Positions 50,091-58,252 of a DNA stretch of 64,000 nt are shown piece after piece. Position 1 is the first letter of the stretch. Each line of letters starts with the position of its first letter. The notes below the pieces were generated by a model. It was not told the origin of the DNA. It saw nothing but the letters and a program-made list of their open reading frames with translations, and searched no databases. Origin of the DNA: Dictyobacter aurantiacus (GTDB lineage Bacteria; Chloroflexota; Ktedonobacteria; Ktedonobacterales; Ktedonobacteraceae); NCBI RefSeq assembly GCF_003967515.1, contig NZ_BIFQ01000001.1, positions 3,658,001-3,722,000 on the forward strand, read 5' to 3'. The position numbers and the translations under genes were made by a program.

Positions 50091-50253
50091 ACCTACGGTG
50101 AAGGTGATCGTGCGCGGAGAGGAAATCGGCCGCAAGGGCCGAACCTACGGCGAAGGTGATCGTGCGCCGGGGGGAAATCGGCCGCAAGGGCCGAACCTAC
50201 GGCGAAGGTGATCGTGCGCGGAGAGGAAATCGGACGCGAGGTCCGAACATATG
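50053..50253 (+). repeat. Family 2 tandem array, four 52-bp units
   Basis: GTGATCGTGCGC begins units at 50053, 50104, 50156 and 50208 (period 51-52). Each carries GGAAATCGG, a hairpin (CGGCCGCAAGGGCCG in three, CGGACGCGAGGTCCG in the last) and ACCTACGG or ACATATG. The first unit encodes the end of the upstream GNAT; the last ends in ATG 50251, immediately before the next GNAT gene. Confidence 0.92.
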
Positions 50254-50265
50254 AGAGGATTGGCG

Positions 50266-50799
50266 ATGTTGTTTTTGACGGAGCCGAGCGCGAAGTACAA
50301 GGAGAGCTTCCTTGAGGGGTTGCGGGAGTTTCAGGAGGAGGGGACGCTGCTGCAGTATAATCTTCCGCGCCTGACGGCCGATTTTGATGATTATTTGCGA
50401 CATGTGAACCGGGTGTATAACCGGGCTTCGATGCCGCCGTATTTTGTGCCGGATACGCGCTACTGGCTCATTGAGGGGGATGAGGAGAGGGGGGAGGGGG
50501 TGTACGTGGGCAATCTAACGGTGCGCCATGAGCTGAATGAGCTGCTGCTGAAAGTAGGTGGACATATCGGGTATCAGATTCGTCCGTCGTGGCGGCGGCA
50601 GGGATATGGGCGTGAGATTCTGCGCCTGGGTCTGCAGAAGGCGCGAGCCCTGGGGATTACCAGGGCGCTTGTGACCTGTGATGAGACCAACATCGCTTCC
50701 AAAAAAGTGATTGAATATAATGGTGGGCGGTTTGAAAACGCGGTCTCTGTTGAAGGCTCGACCGTGAAGAAGCTGCGCTATTGGATCGATATCCTTTGA
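50266..50799 (+). CDS. GNAT family N-acetyltransferase
   Basis: 177 aa from ATG 50266, which has GAGAGGA 6 bp upstream; ATG 50251, the last codon of the family 2 array, is an in-frame alternative adding five residues. 'VYVGNLTVRHELNELLLKVG' with 'HIGYQIRPSWRRQGYGREIL' is the acetyl-CoA binding region and 'VTCDETNIASKKVIEYNGGR' the C-terminal GNAT motif. It resembles RimJ/YjdJ-type acetyltransferases; substrate unknown. Confidence 0.88.
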   Translation: MLFLTEPSAKYKESFLEGLREFQEEGTLLQYNLPRLTADFDDYLRHVNRVYNRASMPPYFVPDTRYWLIEGDEERGEGVYVGNLTVRHELNELLLKVGGHIGYQIRPSWRRQGYGREILRLGLQKARALGITRALVTCDETNIASKKVIEYNGGRFENAVSVEGSTVKKLRYWIDIL

Positions 50800-50812
50800 T
50801 GGGCGTGAGCTT

Positions 50813-50875
50813 CGACATATGTTGAGCGTGATCGTGCGTGGAGAGGAAATCGGACGCGAGGTCCGAACATATGGG
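50813..50875 (+). repeat. Family 2 unit pair before the nucleotidyltransferase gene
   Basis: CGACATATG (ATG 50819) and CGAACATATG (ATG 50871) are 52 bp apart, with the TCGGAC-GCGAG-GTCCGA hairpin before the second. The second ATG is the first codon of the nucleotidyltransferase frame. Confidence 0.85.
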
Positions 50876-51665
50876 AAAGGGGAGATGCGTGTTGGATGTA
50901 TCTTTGGTGGTGCCGGAGGCGCGCCCGATTGTGGAGGCGGCGGCACAGATATACTTGAAGCACCTGCAGGCGGGATGTATTGGTATCCTGGTGCATGGTT
51001 CGGCCTTGAAGGGTGGCTTTATCCCTGGCTGTAGCGATATCGATTTTCACCTGTATGTGAATGGCTCGCTGGTGGAGACGAATGGACAGCTGCCTCTGAC
51101 AGTGAGTATGGCCATTCAGCGTGAGCTGGCGCTGGTCGATCCGGCGCCGTTTCAATATATTCAGGCGTATGTGAAGTCGCCTGATGTGCAGACGGCGCGG
51201 TCGGCGCAATGGGTGGGGCCGATCGCGGGCAGCTATCATATGATCTATGGGCGCCTGCCGGTGCCGGAGGCGACCGCCGAACAGGTTATCCAGAGCTCTA
51301 TGCGCACTCTTGAGCGGATACCGATGGCGATTGGCGGTACTTCGGAGGATTTGATTAGTACCGGTGGGGGACGCCTGGAACGCAGAGTTCGCTATATGTG
51401 TACTGAGGTCTGGCCGACGCTCTATAGCGTGCTGGCGCTGCAGGCGCCAGAGCCGCTGTCTGTCTGGCGGTTGCCCAAAGACTCGGCGCTGCATCTGCTG
51501 GCAGGGCATACACCTATGGGACGGGCTATCCGGCGTTTCCATCAATGCGTGATGGAGTATTATAGTCAACCACACCGGTTGGAGCAGGCGCTGACCGTGC
51601 TGGAAACCGGCGTAACCTTCCTGCAGGCCGCCTACGATTGGTATGAGGGATATCGAGGGGAATAA
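50871..51665 (+). CDS. Nucleotidyltransferase-domain protein (aminoglycoside adenylyltransferase-like)
   Basis: 264 aa. 'ILVHGSALKGGFIPGCSDID' is the pol-beta nucleotidyltransferase motif (GS...G...SDID), with two metal-binding Asp. The helical C-terminal half resembles aminoglycoside nucleotidyltransferases. It may modify an antibiotic or another small molecule; no resistance can be claimed. The ATG at 50871 is the terminal ATATG of a family 2 unit; GTG 50889, preceded by AAAGGGGAG, is an in-frame alternative start. The next gene begins 35 bp downstream after another family 2 unit. Confidence 0.83.
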   Translation: MGKGRCVLDVSLVVPEARPIVEAAAQIYLKHLQAGCIGILVHGSALKGGFIPGCSDIDFHLYVNGSLVETNGQLPLTVSMAIQRELALVDPAPFQYIQAYVKSPDVQTARSAQWVGPIAGSYHMIYGRLPVPEATAEQVIQSSMRTLERIPMAIGGTSEDLISTGGGRLERRVRYMCTEVWPTLYSVLALQAPEPLSVWRLPKDSALHLLAGHTPMGRAIRRFHQCVMEYYSQPHRLEQALTVLETGVTFLQAAYDWYEGYRGE

Positions 51666-51692
51666 AGCGGACGCGAGGTCCGAACATATGGA
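51664..51692 (+). repeat. Family 2 unit between two genes
   Basis: GCGGACGCGAGGTCCGAACA then TATGGAGG. It overlaps the stop codon of the nucleotidyltransferase gene and runs into the GGAGGA that serves the next gene (ATG 51701). Confidence 0.8.
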
Positions 51693-51700
51693 GGATCCAG

Positions 51701-52480
51701 ATGAAGAAAAGGGTGTTAATGACGGGTGCGGGTGGCGTGATTGGGACGGCGCTGCGGCGGGAGCTGGAGCCGGAGTATACGATGCGGTGCTTTTCGAAGC
51801 ATGAGATTCCAGGTGAGGATACGGTGGTGGGGGACATCAATGATCTGGAGGCGCTGACGCGGGCCTGCGAGGGGATGGATAGCGTGATTCACCTGGCGGC
51901 TGATGGGTCGCCGCGCGCGAGCTGGGAGAGCGTGCTGCATAACAACATTACCGGAACCTATAGCGTGTATGAGGCGGCGAGCCGGGCGGGCGTGAAGCAG
52001 GTGATCTTCGCCAGCTCGAATCACGCGGTCGGCAACTATGATCTGGAGCATGCACCGGATATTTATCGCAGTGGCGAGCCGGTGATCGATCATCTGATGC
52101 CGGTGCGGCCCGATAGTTATTACGGGGTGAGCAAGAGCTTCGGGGAGTCGCTGGGCCGCTACTACGCCGAATGCAAAGATCTACGGGTGATCTGCCTGCG
52201 CATCGGGAGCATGACGCGCCAGGACCAGCCGCCACGGCATGTGCCGCTCGATCACCAGTATCACGAGTCACCAGAACGCCTGGCTGCGCTCTGGATCAGC
52301 CAGCGGGACCTGGCCCAGCTGGTCCAGAAGAGTCTGGAGGCTGAACAGGTCACCTTTGATATCTTCTATGGCGTCTCGAATAACACGCCGCACTACTATG
52401 ACCTGGAGCATGCGCGAACCGTGCTGGGCTACGAGCCCCAGGATGGCGCAGATGTGAGCGAGGTGTTCATCTCCCGATGA
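51701..52480 (+). CDS. NAD-dependent epimerase/dehydratase (uronate dehydrogenase-like)
   Basis: 259 aa extended SDR. Cofactor motif 'MTGAGGVIGTALRRELE', 'VVGDINDLEAL', 'VIHLAADGSPRASWE', and catalytic 'YYGVSKSFGE' (Y-x3-K). 'FASSNHAVGNYDLE' and 'RIGSMTRQDQPP' resemble uronate dehydrogenases, which oxidise hexuronates to aldaric lactones. The GGAGGA ribosome site follows directly after a family 2 unit. It converges on a Gfo/Idh/MocA dehydrogenase, so a sugar-acid role is plausible. Confidence 0.87.
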   Translation: MKKRVLMTGAGGVIGTALRRELEPEYTMRCFSKHEIPGEDTVVGDINDLEALTRACEGMDSVIHLAADGSPRASWESVLHNNITGTYSVYEAASRAGVKQVIFASSNHAVGNYDLEHAPDIYRSGEPVIDHLMPVRPDSYYGVSKSFGESLGRYYAECKDLRVICLRIGSMTRQDQPPRHVPLDHQYHESPERLAALWISQRDLAQLVQKSLEAEQVTFDIFYGVSNNTPHYYDLEHARTVLGYEPQDGADVSEVFISR

Positions 52481-52492
52481 CGGGTTTGTCTC

Positions 52493-53590
52493 TTATGAGA
52501 ATGTGACGCTGCGCTGCTCACGGGCACTGGTCTGGGCGGCCTCGATAACGCGGATAACCTCTAACGCCGAGTTGGGGTCAACCGGCAGGGGTGCGCCCTT
52601 CGTGATGGCGTCGCGCACGCCGGCGTAGTAGTTCTCATAGGCGCCGGGGACGGTCTCGATGGGGCCATCGAAGTGGACGCCACCCTCGCTCACGTTGGTG
52701 GAGAGGTGCCCCCACAGCTCGCGTGGCTCCTGACCCCACGCCGGATCGCCAGGCAGCTTACCGGCGCGCAACGCATCCTCCTGCGGATCGAGTCCCCACT
52801 TTTCGAAGGTGCCGTTGAGGCCGCTGACGCGCATGCGCTGTCCTGAGATGCGGGCGACCTGGCTCATCCAGAGGTGCGCGGTGACGCCACCAGGAAACTG
52901 CAGGGCGACAAAGCTATCGTCGTCGACCTGGGCTCGGGGGCGGCGCTGGAACATCTCGGCGTAGACGCGCTCGGGCGTGCCGAAGAGGTAGAGCGCCTGG
53001 TCGATCAGGTGGCTGCCCAGATCATAGAGCTGGCCCCCGGCTGCCTGCGGATCGGGCGATTCGCGCCAGGCACCCTGCCTGGGCGCGGGACGATAGCGCT
53101 CGAAACGCGACTCAAAGCGCGTGATGGGTCCCAGCAGGTTGGCCTCGAGGATCTTCCGCACGGTGAGAAAGTCGTTATCCCAGCGCCGATTCTGGAAGAC
53201 GGTCAGCAACTGACCCGTTTGCTGGCTGGCCTCCAGCAGCTTCCGGGCGTCGCTGACCGTGGCGGCCATCGGCTTATCGACCACCACCGGCAGACCGGCG
53301 TGCAGCGCGTCAACTCCCAGGGGGACGTGCATATTATTCGAGGTTGCCACCACCGCCAGGTCGTAGCTGCTGGCATTCTGCCACAGTTCGTCGACGCTCC
53401 CCAGTATCTTCGCGTTGGGATAGCGTTTGTGGGCGCTCTGCTGGCGCTCTTTGTTGCCGGTCACGATGGCGGTCACCTGCATACCCGGCGTGGCCTCGAC
53501 CAGGGGCGCGTGAAAAACGGAGCCCGCCAGTCCATAGCCGATGATGGCGACCCGCACGTCCGAGCCGCCGAGGGAATCCCTGGATACCAT
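52493..53590 (-). CDS. Gfo/Idh/MocA family oxidoreductase
   Basis: 365 aa from ATG 53590 with AAAGGAGAG upstream; GTG 53599 is too close to the ribosome site. The Rossmann motif is 'VAIIGYGLAGSVFHAPLVEA', followed by 'VVATSNNMHVPLGVDALHAG' and 'LPVVVDKPMAATVSDARKLL' with the conserved DKP. 'NRRWDNDFLTVRKIL' and 'GSHLIDQALYLFG' (His near the active site) are YvaA/scyllo-inositol-dehydrogenase-like. Substrate is probably a sugar or inositol. It converges with the uronate-dehydrogenase-like gene 12 bp away. Confidence 0.9.
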   Translation of the reverse strand: MVSRDSLGGSDVRVAIIGYGLAGSVFHAPLVEATPGMQVTAIVTGNKERQQSAHKRYPNAKILGSVDELWQNASSYDLAVVATSNNMHVPLGVDALHAGLPVVVDKPMAATVSDARKLLEASQQTGQLLTVFQNRRWDNDFLTVRKILEANLLGPITRFESRFERYRPAPRQGAWRESPDPQAAGGQLYDLGSHLIDQALYLFGTPERVYAEMFQRRPRAQVDDDSFVALQFPGGVTAHLWMSQVARISGQRMRVSGLNGTFEKWGLDPQEDALRAGKLPGDPAWGQEPRELWGHLSTNVSEGGVHFDGPIETVPGAYENYYAGVRDAITKGAPLPVDPNSALEVIRVIEAAQTSAREQRSVTFS

Positions 53591-53963
53591 AAATAACACT
53601 CTCCTTTATGACTGATGGTTGTTGTCTTCTTCGCCGTTGCGATGACGCTGGCTGCATAATTCGCCATCAGGTTTCATCTTCACATGGTAGCACGAAATGA
53701 GGGGGTCAGGTACCCGATCTCCGCCGTATGAGCGTCTATCTATGTGTATCATCGTGCTTGTTTTTGTCATGCTCTGTATAGAGTGTCCTTTAGCTGGTAT
53801 ATAATGATTGTATCAAAATACATAATATCTATGATTTGTCAGATTCATAGATGATATTTATTGACGATAAGGTCCATCCATACATGTGGCTATGTTGTCT
53901 ATTTTGTGCGGCGAGCCGTGATATGACCACATGCATGTTAGACTCATCTTGTAGAAGTTAGCA
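53591..53963. promoter_or_regulatory. AT-rich divergent promoter region with a candidate operator
   Basis: The 373 bp between the divergent Gfo/Idh and histidine kinase genes is AT-rich and free of the three repeat families. ATCTATGA...TCATAGAT (53827-53852; 8-bp arms, 10-bp centre) is a candidate operator about 110 bp before the kinase. No clear -35/-10 pair can be assigned. Confidence 0.35.
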
Positions 53964-55382
53964 TTGAAAGGTACTGGGCGTACGGAACAAAAATTTCTAG
54001 ATGAGCTTTATATGTTGCGTGCGCGCGTGGCTGAACTAGAGCGGGAACGTGACGAGGCCCTGGAGCAGGGTCAGACGCAACGTATACAGTTTGAAGGCGA
54101 ATTAGAAAGCTTACGGCAGGCGACCCATCCCCATTGCGACGCATCAACCGATGAGCAATTAGAGGCCCTGAAGGCTGTATTTGAGACTATCACCGATGGG
54201 GTTGTAGTGTACGACCGCGAGGGTGTGATCATCAGCGCCAATTCGGCTTTTCACCGGATGATGGGGATTACGTCACCCACAGACTACATATCATTATCTA
54301 TGCATCAGCGTTATTCCCGCCTTCACGTGCGTGATGGTCAGGGGCACGATCTGCCTGAAGATGAGCTGCCGCTGGCGCGCCTGGCGCGTGGTGAGGTAAT
54401 TGCCAGTAGCGACCTTGCCGACCTGACCTTCCAGACGCTGGATGGACGCGAGATCTCTACGGATGTCAGCGGGGCGCCTCTGCTAAACGTGGCTGGCGGC
54501 ATGATCGGGATGGTGGTTGTCTTTCATGATATTACGGCGCGCAAGCAGCTGGAGAGGCAGACCAACGAGGTCCTGCGGACGCTGAGGGAGGAGCAGGCCC
54601 GTTCGCGGGCCAGCGAGTCGGCCCTGCTGGAGGCCAATCGCCGCATGGATGAGTTCTTAAGCATTGCCAGCCATGAGCTGCGCACTCCATTGACCACGAT
54701 CAATGGAAACATCCAGCTGGCGAAGCGACGTATTGACACCTTGCTCACACCCACGGGCGAACTGGCCGCGCATCAAGACAAGCTGAAGCTCATTCGAGAG
54801 CTGCTCAATCGGGCGGAGCGGCAGGTACGCATCCAGAACCGGCTAGTGGGGGATCTGCTGGATGTGTCGCGCATCCAGGGCAATCGTCTGCAGCTCAACA
54901 TGGACGATACCAACATGGTGGAGATCGTGCATAATGCCGTTGAGGATCAGCGCTCGGCCGCTCCAGGGCGCGTTATTCTGCTGCAGGACGATTTAGAGGG
55001 ATGGGTCTTACCGGTGCATGCCGATGCCGATCGCATCGGGCAGGTGGTCACCAACTTTCTGACCAACGCGCTCAAATACTCGGCTTCCGATCGCATGGTC
55101 GAGGTGCGCATCAAGGTTGTTGGCTCCTGCGTCAAGGTAGCGGTGCGCGACGAGGGTCCCGGCCTGCCACCTGAGGAGCAGAAGATGCTGTGGGAGCGCT
55201 TCTATCGAGTGCCAGGCATTGTGGTGCAGAGCGGCTCCGGTGTTGGTCTGGGTCTGGGACTGCACATATGCCAGACGATTATTACGCGTCACGGTGGCGA
55301 GGTGGGGGTCGAGAGCGAGGTTGGCAAAGGCTCGATCTTCTGGTTTAAATTGCCGCTGGTTTCGAATTGCGTGACCACGTAA
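53964..55382 (+). CDS. PAS-domain sensor histidine kinase, soluble
   Basis: 472 aa. N-terminal coiled coil (about 8-52), PAS domain (about 65-190, 'TITDGVVVYDREGVIISANS' to 'VFHDITARKQLER'), HisKA with H237 ('SIASHELRTPL'), and HATPase with N box 'NFLTNALKYS', G1 'DEGPGLP' and G2 'GVGLGLGLHI'. There is no TM, so it senses a cytoplasmic signal. The start is uncertain: TTG 53964 or ATG 54012. No response regulator gene is adjacent, so it is an orphan kinase here. Confidence 0.88.
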   Translation: MKGTGRTEQKFLDELYMLRARVAELERERDEALEQGQTQRIQFEGELESLRQATHPHCDASTDEQLEALKAVFETITDGVVVYDREGVIISANSAFHRMMGITSPTDYISLSMHQRYSRLHVRDGQGHDLPEDELPLARLARGEVIASSDLADLTFQTLDGREISTDVSGAPLLNVAGGMIGMVVVFHDITARKQLERQTNEVLRTLREEQARSRASESALLEANRRMDEFLSIASHELRTPLTTINGNIQLAKRRIDTLLTPTGELAAHQDKLKLIRELLNRAERQVRIQNRLVGDLLDVSRIQGNRLQLNMDDTNMVEIVHNAVEDQRSAAPGRVILLQDDLEGWVLPVHADADRIGQVVTNFLTNALKYSASDRMVEVRIKVVGSCVKVAVRDEGPGLPPEEQKMLWERFYRVPGIVVQSGSGVGLGLGLHICQTIITRHGGEVGVESEVGKGSIFWFKLPLVSNCVTT

Positions 55383-55399
55383 ATGGTAAAGTAAGCGTT

Positions 55400-55476
55400 A
55401 GCCAACCGTGAATAAGCACGAAAAAATGCGGCGCCATAACGGCGCCGCATTTTTTCGTGCTTATTCACGGTTGGCT
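55400..55476. terminator. Perfect 36-bp hairpin overlapping a gene 3' end
   Basis: Arms 55400-55435 and 55441-55476 are perfectly complementary around loop ATAAC; the stem includes GCACGAAAAAATGCGGCGCC. The right arm contains the last five codons and stop of the minus-strand SRPBCC gene (A-N-R-E-stop), so the left arm is an inverted copy of that 3' end. It sits 17 bp after the histidine kinase stop and can terminate both genes; internal A/T runs give U-rich tracts. Confidence 0.85.
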
Positions 55477-56459
55477 TCTTCTTCGTCGGGTTCGGGGGCG
55501 CCGTGGATGTTGGCGCGCCATGGCGATTCGATCTCGACGTCGGAGACGGCGGGCTGTTCGGATAAGGACTGCTGTCTGGGGCCGCGGGCGAGCATGGGGT
55601 CCTCGTGATATTGAGGATAACGCTCGGAGCGTGCATCCTGGTCGCCGAGCGCTGAGCGGGGCATAGCGGCGTTGCGACCACCGATGGTGTCGCGTACCGG
55701 GTCGAGCTCATGTTCGGTGGGCGGGCTCTGGTTGGCCCGCGCCTCATAGTCGGCGCGGTCGCGCTCAGCCTGGGCGCGCAGGGCGTCTGACTGCTGCTGC
55801 GCGGCCTGGCGCTCACGTTCCTGTCGCTGCTGGCGTGTTATCTCTTCCTGCTGCCGCAACTGCTGATCGTGGGCCGCCTCCTGCTGAATGTTCTGCTGCC
55901 GCGACTGCAGCGCCCCCTCATTCATCATGGGGTCCGATTGCATCGATGCCTGCTGGCCGGACGTCACCTGGTGTTTGGCGACCGCGCTCTGATCGTGGAA
56001 CAGGTAGTGCGACTGCATGGGGTCGAGGGCACCCTGGGGAGCCTCTTCTACCATACGCGCGAAGTTTTCCATGTCCTGCTGCAGCGATGTCTGAAAGCGC
56101 TCATCGATGCCCATGCTATTTACCACCCGACCCGCCACGCCGGCCGGTGGGGTGTAGGAGATGTACACATCGACGCGCGTGCTATCCGTTCCCATGGAAT
56201 CGAAGCGCACCAGGCCAGAGTTCGCCAGGCCGCTGGTGGAGCGCCAGCCGACCTGCTGATTAGGAATCCAGCTTTCGTTGACGGCATCCCATTCATGGGT
56301 ACCAGCTATCTGCGCTACCCAGTGGCTGCGGCGCTCATCATAATAGGTTACTTCTTTGACGAAGCTCATAAATTTGGGAAAATCATTGAAATGCGTAAAG
56401 AACGCATAGACCTGTTCAATTGGGGCGTGGACGGTTACAGATACATGATGTTCTGACAT
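55461..56459 (-). CDS. SRPBCC-fold protein with Gln/Arg-rich coiled-coil tail (paralogue 1)
   Basis: 332 aa from ATG 56459, 5 bp after GGAGAAAAG. Residues 1-150 are an SRPBCC/polyketide cyclase-like domain ('APIEQVYAFFTHFNDFPKFM', 'EVTYYDERRSHWVAQIAGTH', 'VDVYISYTPPAGVAG'). Residues about 200-280 are Gln/Arg/Glu-rich, predicted coiled coil; the rest is polar and disordered. It is 45-50 percent like the gene upstream by eye in the first 190 residues. The family binds hydrophobic ligands; no ligand is known. The stop lies in a 36-bp palindrome. Confidence 0.85.
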   Translation of the reverse strand: MSEHHVSVTVHAPIEQVYAFFTHFNDFPKFMSFVKEVTYYDERRSHWVAQIAGTHEWDAVNESWIPNQQVGWRSTSGLANSGLVRFDSMGTDSTRVDVYISYTPPAGVAGRVVNSMGIDERFQTSLQQDMENFARMVEEAPQGALDPMQSHYLFHDQSAVAKHQVTSGQQASMQSDPMMNEGALQSRQQNIQQEAAHDQQLRQQEEITRQQRQERERQAAQQQSDALRAQAERDRADYEARANQSPPTEHELDPVRDTIGGRNAAMPRSALGDQDARSERYPQYHEDPMLARGPRQQSLSEQPAVSDVEIESPWRANIHGAPEPDEEEANRE

Positions 56460-56671
56460 AACTTTTCTCCTCCATACACCACATAACAAATGGACACCTT
56501 TATCGGATAGCCGGATTTTTTTATGTAGTAAAAACGCAGTGACCAGGCATGCTTTCCTATATATTGCGAGCATGTCTGGTCAAAATCTTTTTCAGCTTAC
56601 GATTTACCGTCTGGCAGTATGACGTCTATTCTGTATACGAAATAGCTACCAAAACGGATGTTGTCTCTAAC

Positions 56672-57580
56672 TTATTGCGCGGTGGGCGGCGGCGAGGAGA
56701 TCTCTGGTTTGTCACTGCGCCGGCGCGCGGTCATAGGGTCCTGCAGCCAGTTGGGATCGCGTACCCGACCATCGCGATCGCCGAGCCCGTGGGCCCTGGC
56801 GGCATAGGTGTGAATAGGATCGAGTGGGGTAGTGGCGGCCTTGCGTAGCGCGGCCTCGCGTTCGAGGCGCTCCTGCTGACGCTTCTGCGCTTCACGAGCC
56901 AGGATGATCTCGCGTTCGCTCTGCAACTGGCGCTCGTGATCGCGCCGCCGTTTCAACTCGGCCTCCTGCTCCTCCTTCAGGCGTCGGCGTTGCTCGGCCT
57001 CCCTGGCGATCTGCGCCTGGCGCTCGGCCAGGGCCTGTGGACTCATCATTGGATCGCGCTCCATCGCTGCCTTCTGACGCGGGGTGAGCTCGCCCCTGTG
57101 GACCGCGCTCTCGGGATGGAAAAGATAATGAGAAGACATAGGGTCGAGCGCGCCTGCCGGGGCCTCTTCAACCATACGCGCGAAATTATTCAAATCCTTT
57201 TTTAAGATTGAGTCGAAGTAGGAGTTGACGCCGAAGCGATCACCTAGCTCACCGAGCGGACCTGTGGGTGGAGTGTAACGAATATAGACATCGACGGATG
57301 TGCGCTCAGGGCCTAGAGCGCGGAACTTGACCCGGCCAGAATTCTTGAGGCCGCGTGTGGAGCGCCAGCCAACCTGTTGATCTGGTATCCAATCTTCATT
57401 GACGGCATCCCATTCATATTGCCCTACCACCTTGACCGCCCAGTGGCTGCGCCGATCATCGTAGTAGGTAACCTCTTTCACAAAGCTCATGAATTTGGGA
57501 AAATCATTGAAATGTGTAAAGAGTTCGTAGACCTGGTGTAAGGGAGCTTTAACGATCACTGATGCAGAATGTTCTACCAT
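56672..57580 (-). CDS. SRPBCC-fold protein with charged coiled-coil tail (paralogue 2)
   Basis: 302 aa. The N-terminal domain nearly repeats its neighbour ('FTHFNDFPKFMSFVKEVTYY' then 'DDRRSHWAVKVVGQYEWDAV'), then 'ALDPMSSHYLFHPESAV' and a long charged helix (about 185-250, 'EAEQRRRLKEEQEAELKRRR'). It is a tandem duplicate of the downstream gene, 212 bp apart. No signal peptide or TM. The two may form hetero-oligomers through their tails. A 9-bp palindrome at 57710-57732 lies upstream. Confidence 0.85.
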   Translation of the reverse strand: MVEHSASVIVKAPLHQVYELFTHFNDFPKFMSFVKEVTYYDDRRSHWAVKVVGQYEWDAVNEDWIPDQQVGWRSTRGLKNSGRVKFRALGPERTSVDVYIRYTPPTGPLGELGDRFGVNSYFDSILKKDLNNFARMVEEAPAGALDPMSSHYLFHPESAVHRGELTPRQKAAMERDPMMSPQALAERQAQIAREAEQRRRLKEEQEAELKRRRDHERQLQSEREIILAREAQKRQQERLEREAALRKAATTPLDPIHTYAARAHGLGDRDGRVRDPNWLQDPMTARRRSDKPEISSPPPTAQ

Positions 57581-57935
57581 ACCTGTTCTCCTGTTTGGAA
57601 GGGAGATGTGTAGATGCTAATACGCGACGCTCTACCTGGTTACTACATTCGAAATGCCACAGAATCCGCTTTTGATCAGTGCCTGCAGGTCTGGAGGAAC
57701 AGACCCACTTATACTAAGGATTTCTTAGTATAGCACACTGATTCAAGGTAATCAATCTCGTCCCGTCAGATATCTCGGTGCTCCTGTGTTTCCCCATAAC
57801 CCCGGATCTCGCGCCCGCTTGCGTACACGGATGATTTTTCCGCGTGATACTATGCCTCTACCTTTTTCATGCGATATCGTGTATATGGAAATATAGGTGT
57901 GTAGCGAGGGAAAATCGGACGCGAGGTCCGAGCGT
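57581..57935. promoter_or_regulatory. Region upstream of the SRPBCC gene: candidate operator, family 2 unit
   Basis: TATACTAAG-GATTT-CTTAGTATA (57710-57732; perfect 9-bp arms) is 130 bp upstream of the SRPBCC start and is a plausible operator. 57913-57938 is a family 2 unit (TCGGACGCGAGGTCCGA then GCGTATG) whose ATG 57936 opens the next frame. The rest shows nothing distinctive. Confidence 0.5.
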
Positions 57936-58226
57936 ATGGGCCTCCGCGTGATTGTGCGTGGAACTCCGGTTGTGGTGGCGGCACAGTCGCAGGCGATCTA
58001 TTTGAGAACTGATCAGGGCGTGACGGCGCTCAACCTCAGGGATGGCAGCTTGCTGTGGCATTATACCATCGGCAATAGTGATGGGGCGGCGCAGCCCCAG
58101 GGCTACGTGGTTCAGATCCAGCAGGGCATAATTTACCTGCTGTTCAATCGTAATACATCATTGAGCGCGCTACGCGTCTTAGATAAAGAGATACTCTGGC
58201 ATACCCCGCTAACCCTGGCGGGATAA
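57936..58226 (+). pseudogene. PQQ-type beta-propeller fragment starting inside a repeat
   Basis: 96 aa. 'AIYLRTDQGVTALNLRDGSL' with 'LWHYTIGN' and 'VVQIQQGIIYLLFNRNTSLS' are propeller blades like those of the full protein downstream, but only about two blades remain and no signal peptide or TM is present. The start ATG and the first residues ('MGLRVIVRG') are encoded by a family 2 unit (compare GCGTGATCGTGCGTGG elsewhere). It looks like the 3' end of an older propeller gene cut off by repeat insertion, possibly still translated. Confidence 0.6.
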
Positions 58227-58252
58227 TCTGGCATCAAGCGGAGAGGTGCAGG

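Noticed and set aside
49578..52480. Antibiotic resistance island (two GNATs and a nucleotidyltransferase)
   Set aside because: The families are broad, no mobile element is present and codon use matches the genome; the shared feature is the family 2 repeat.
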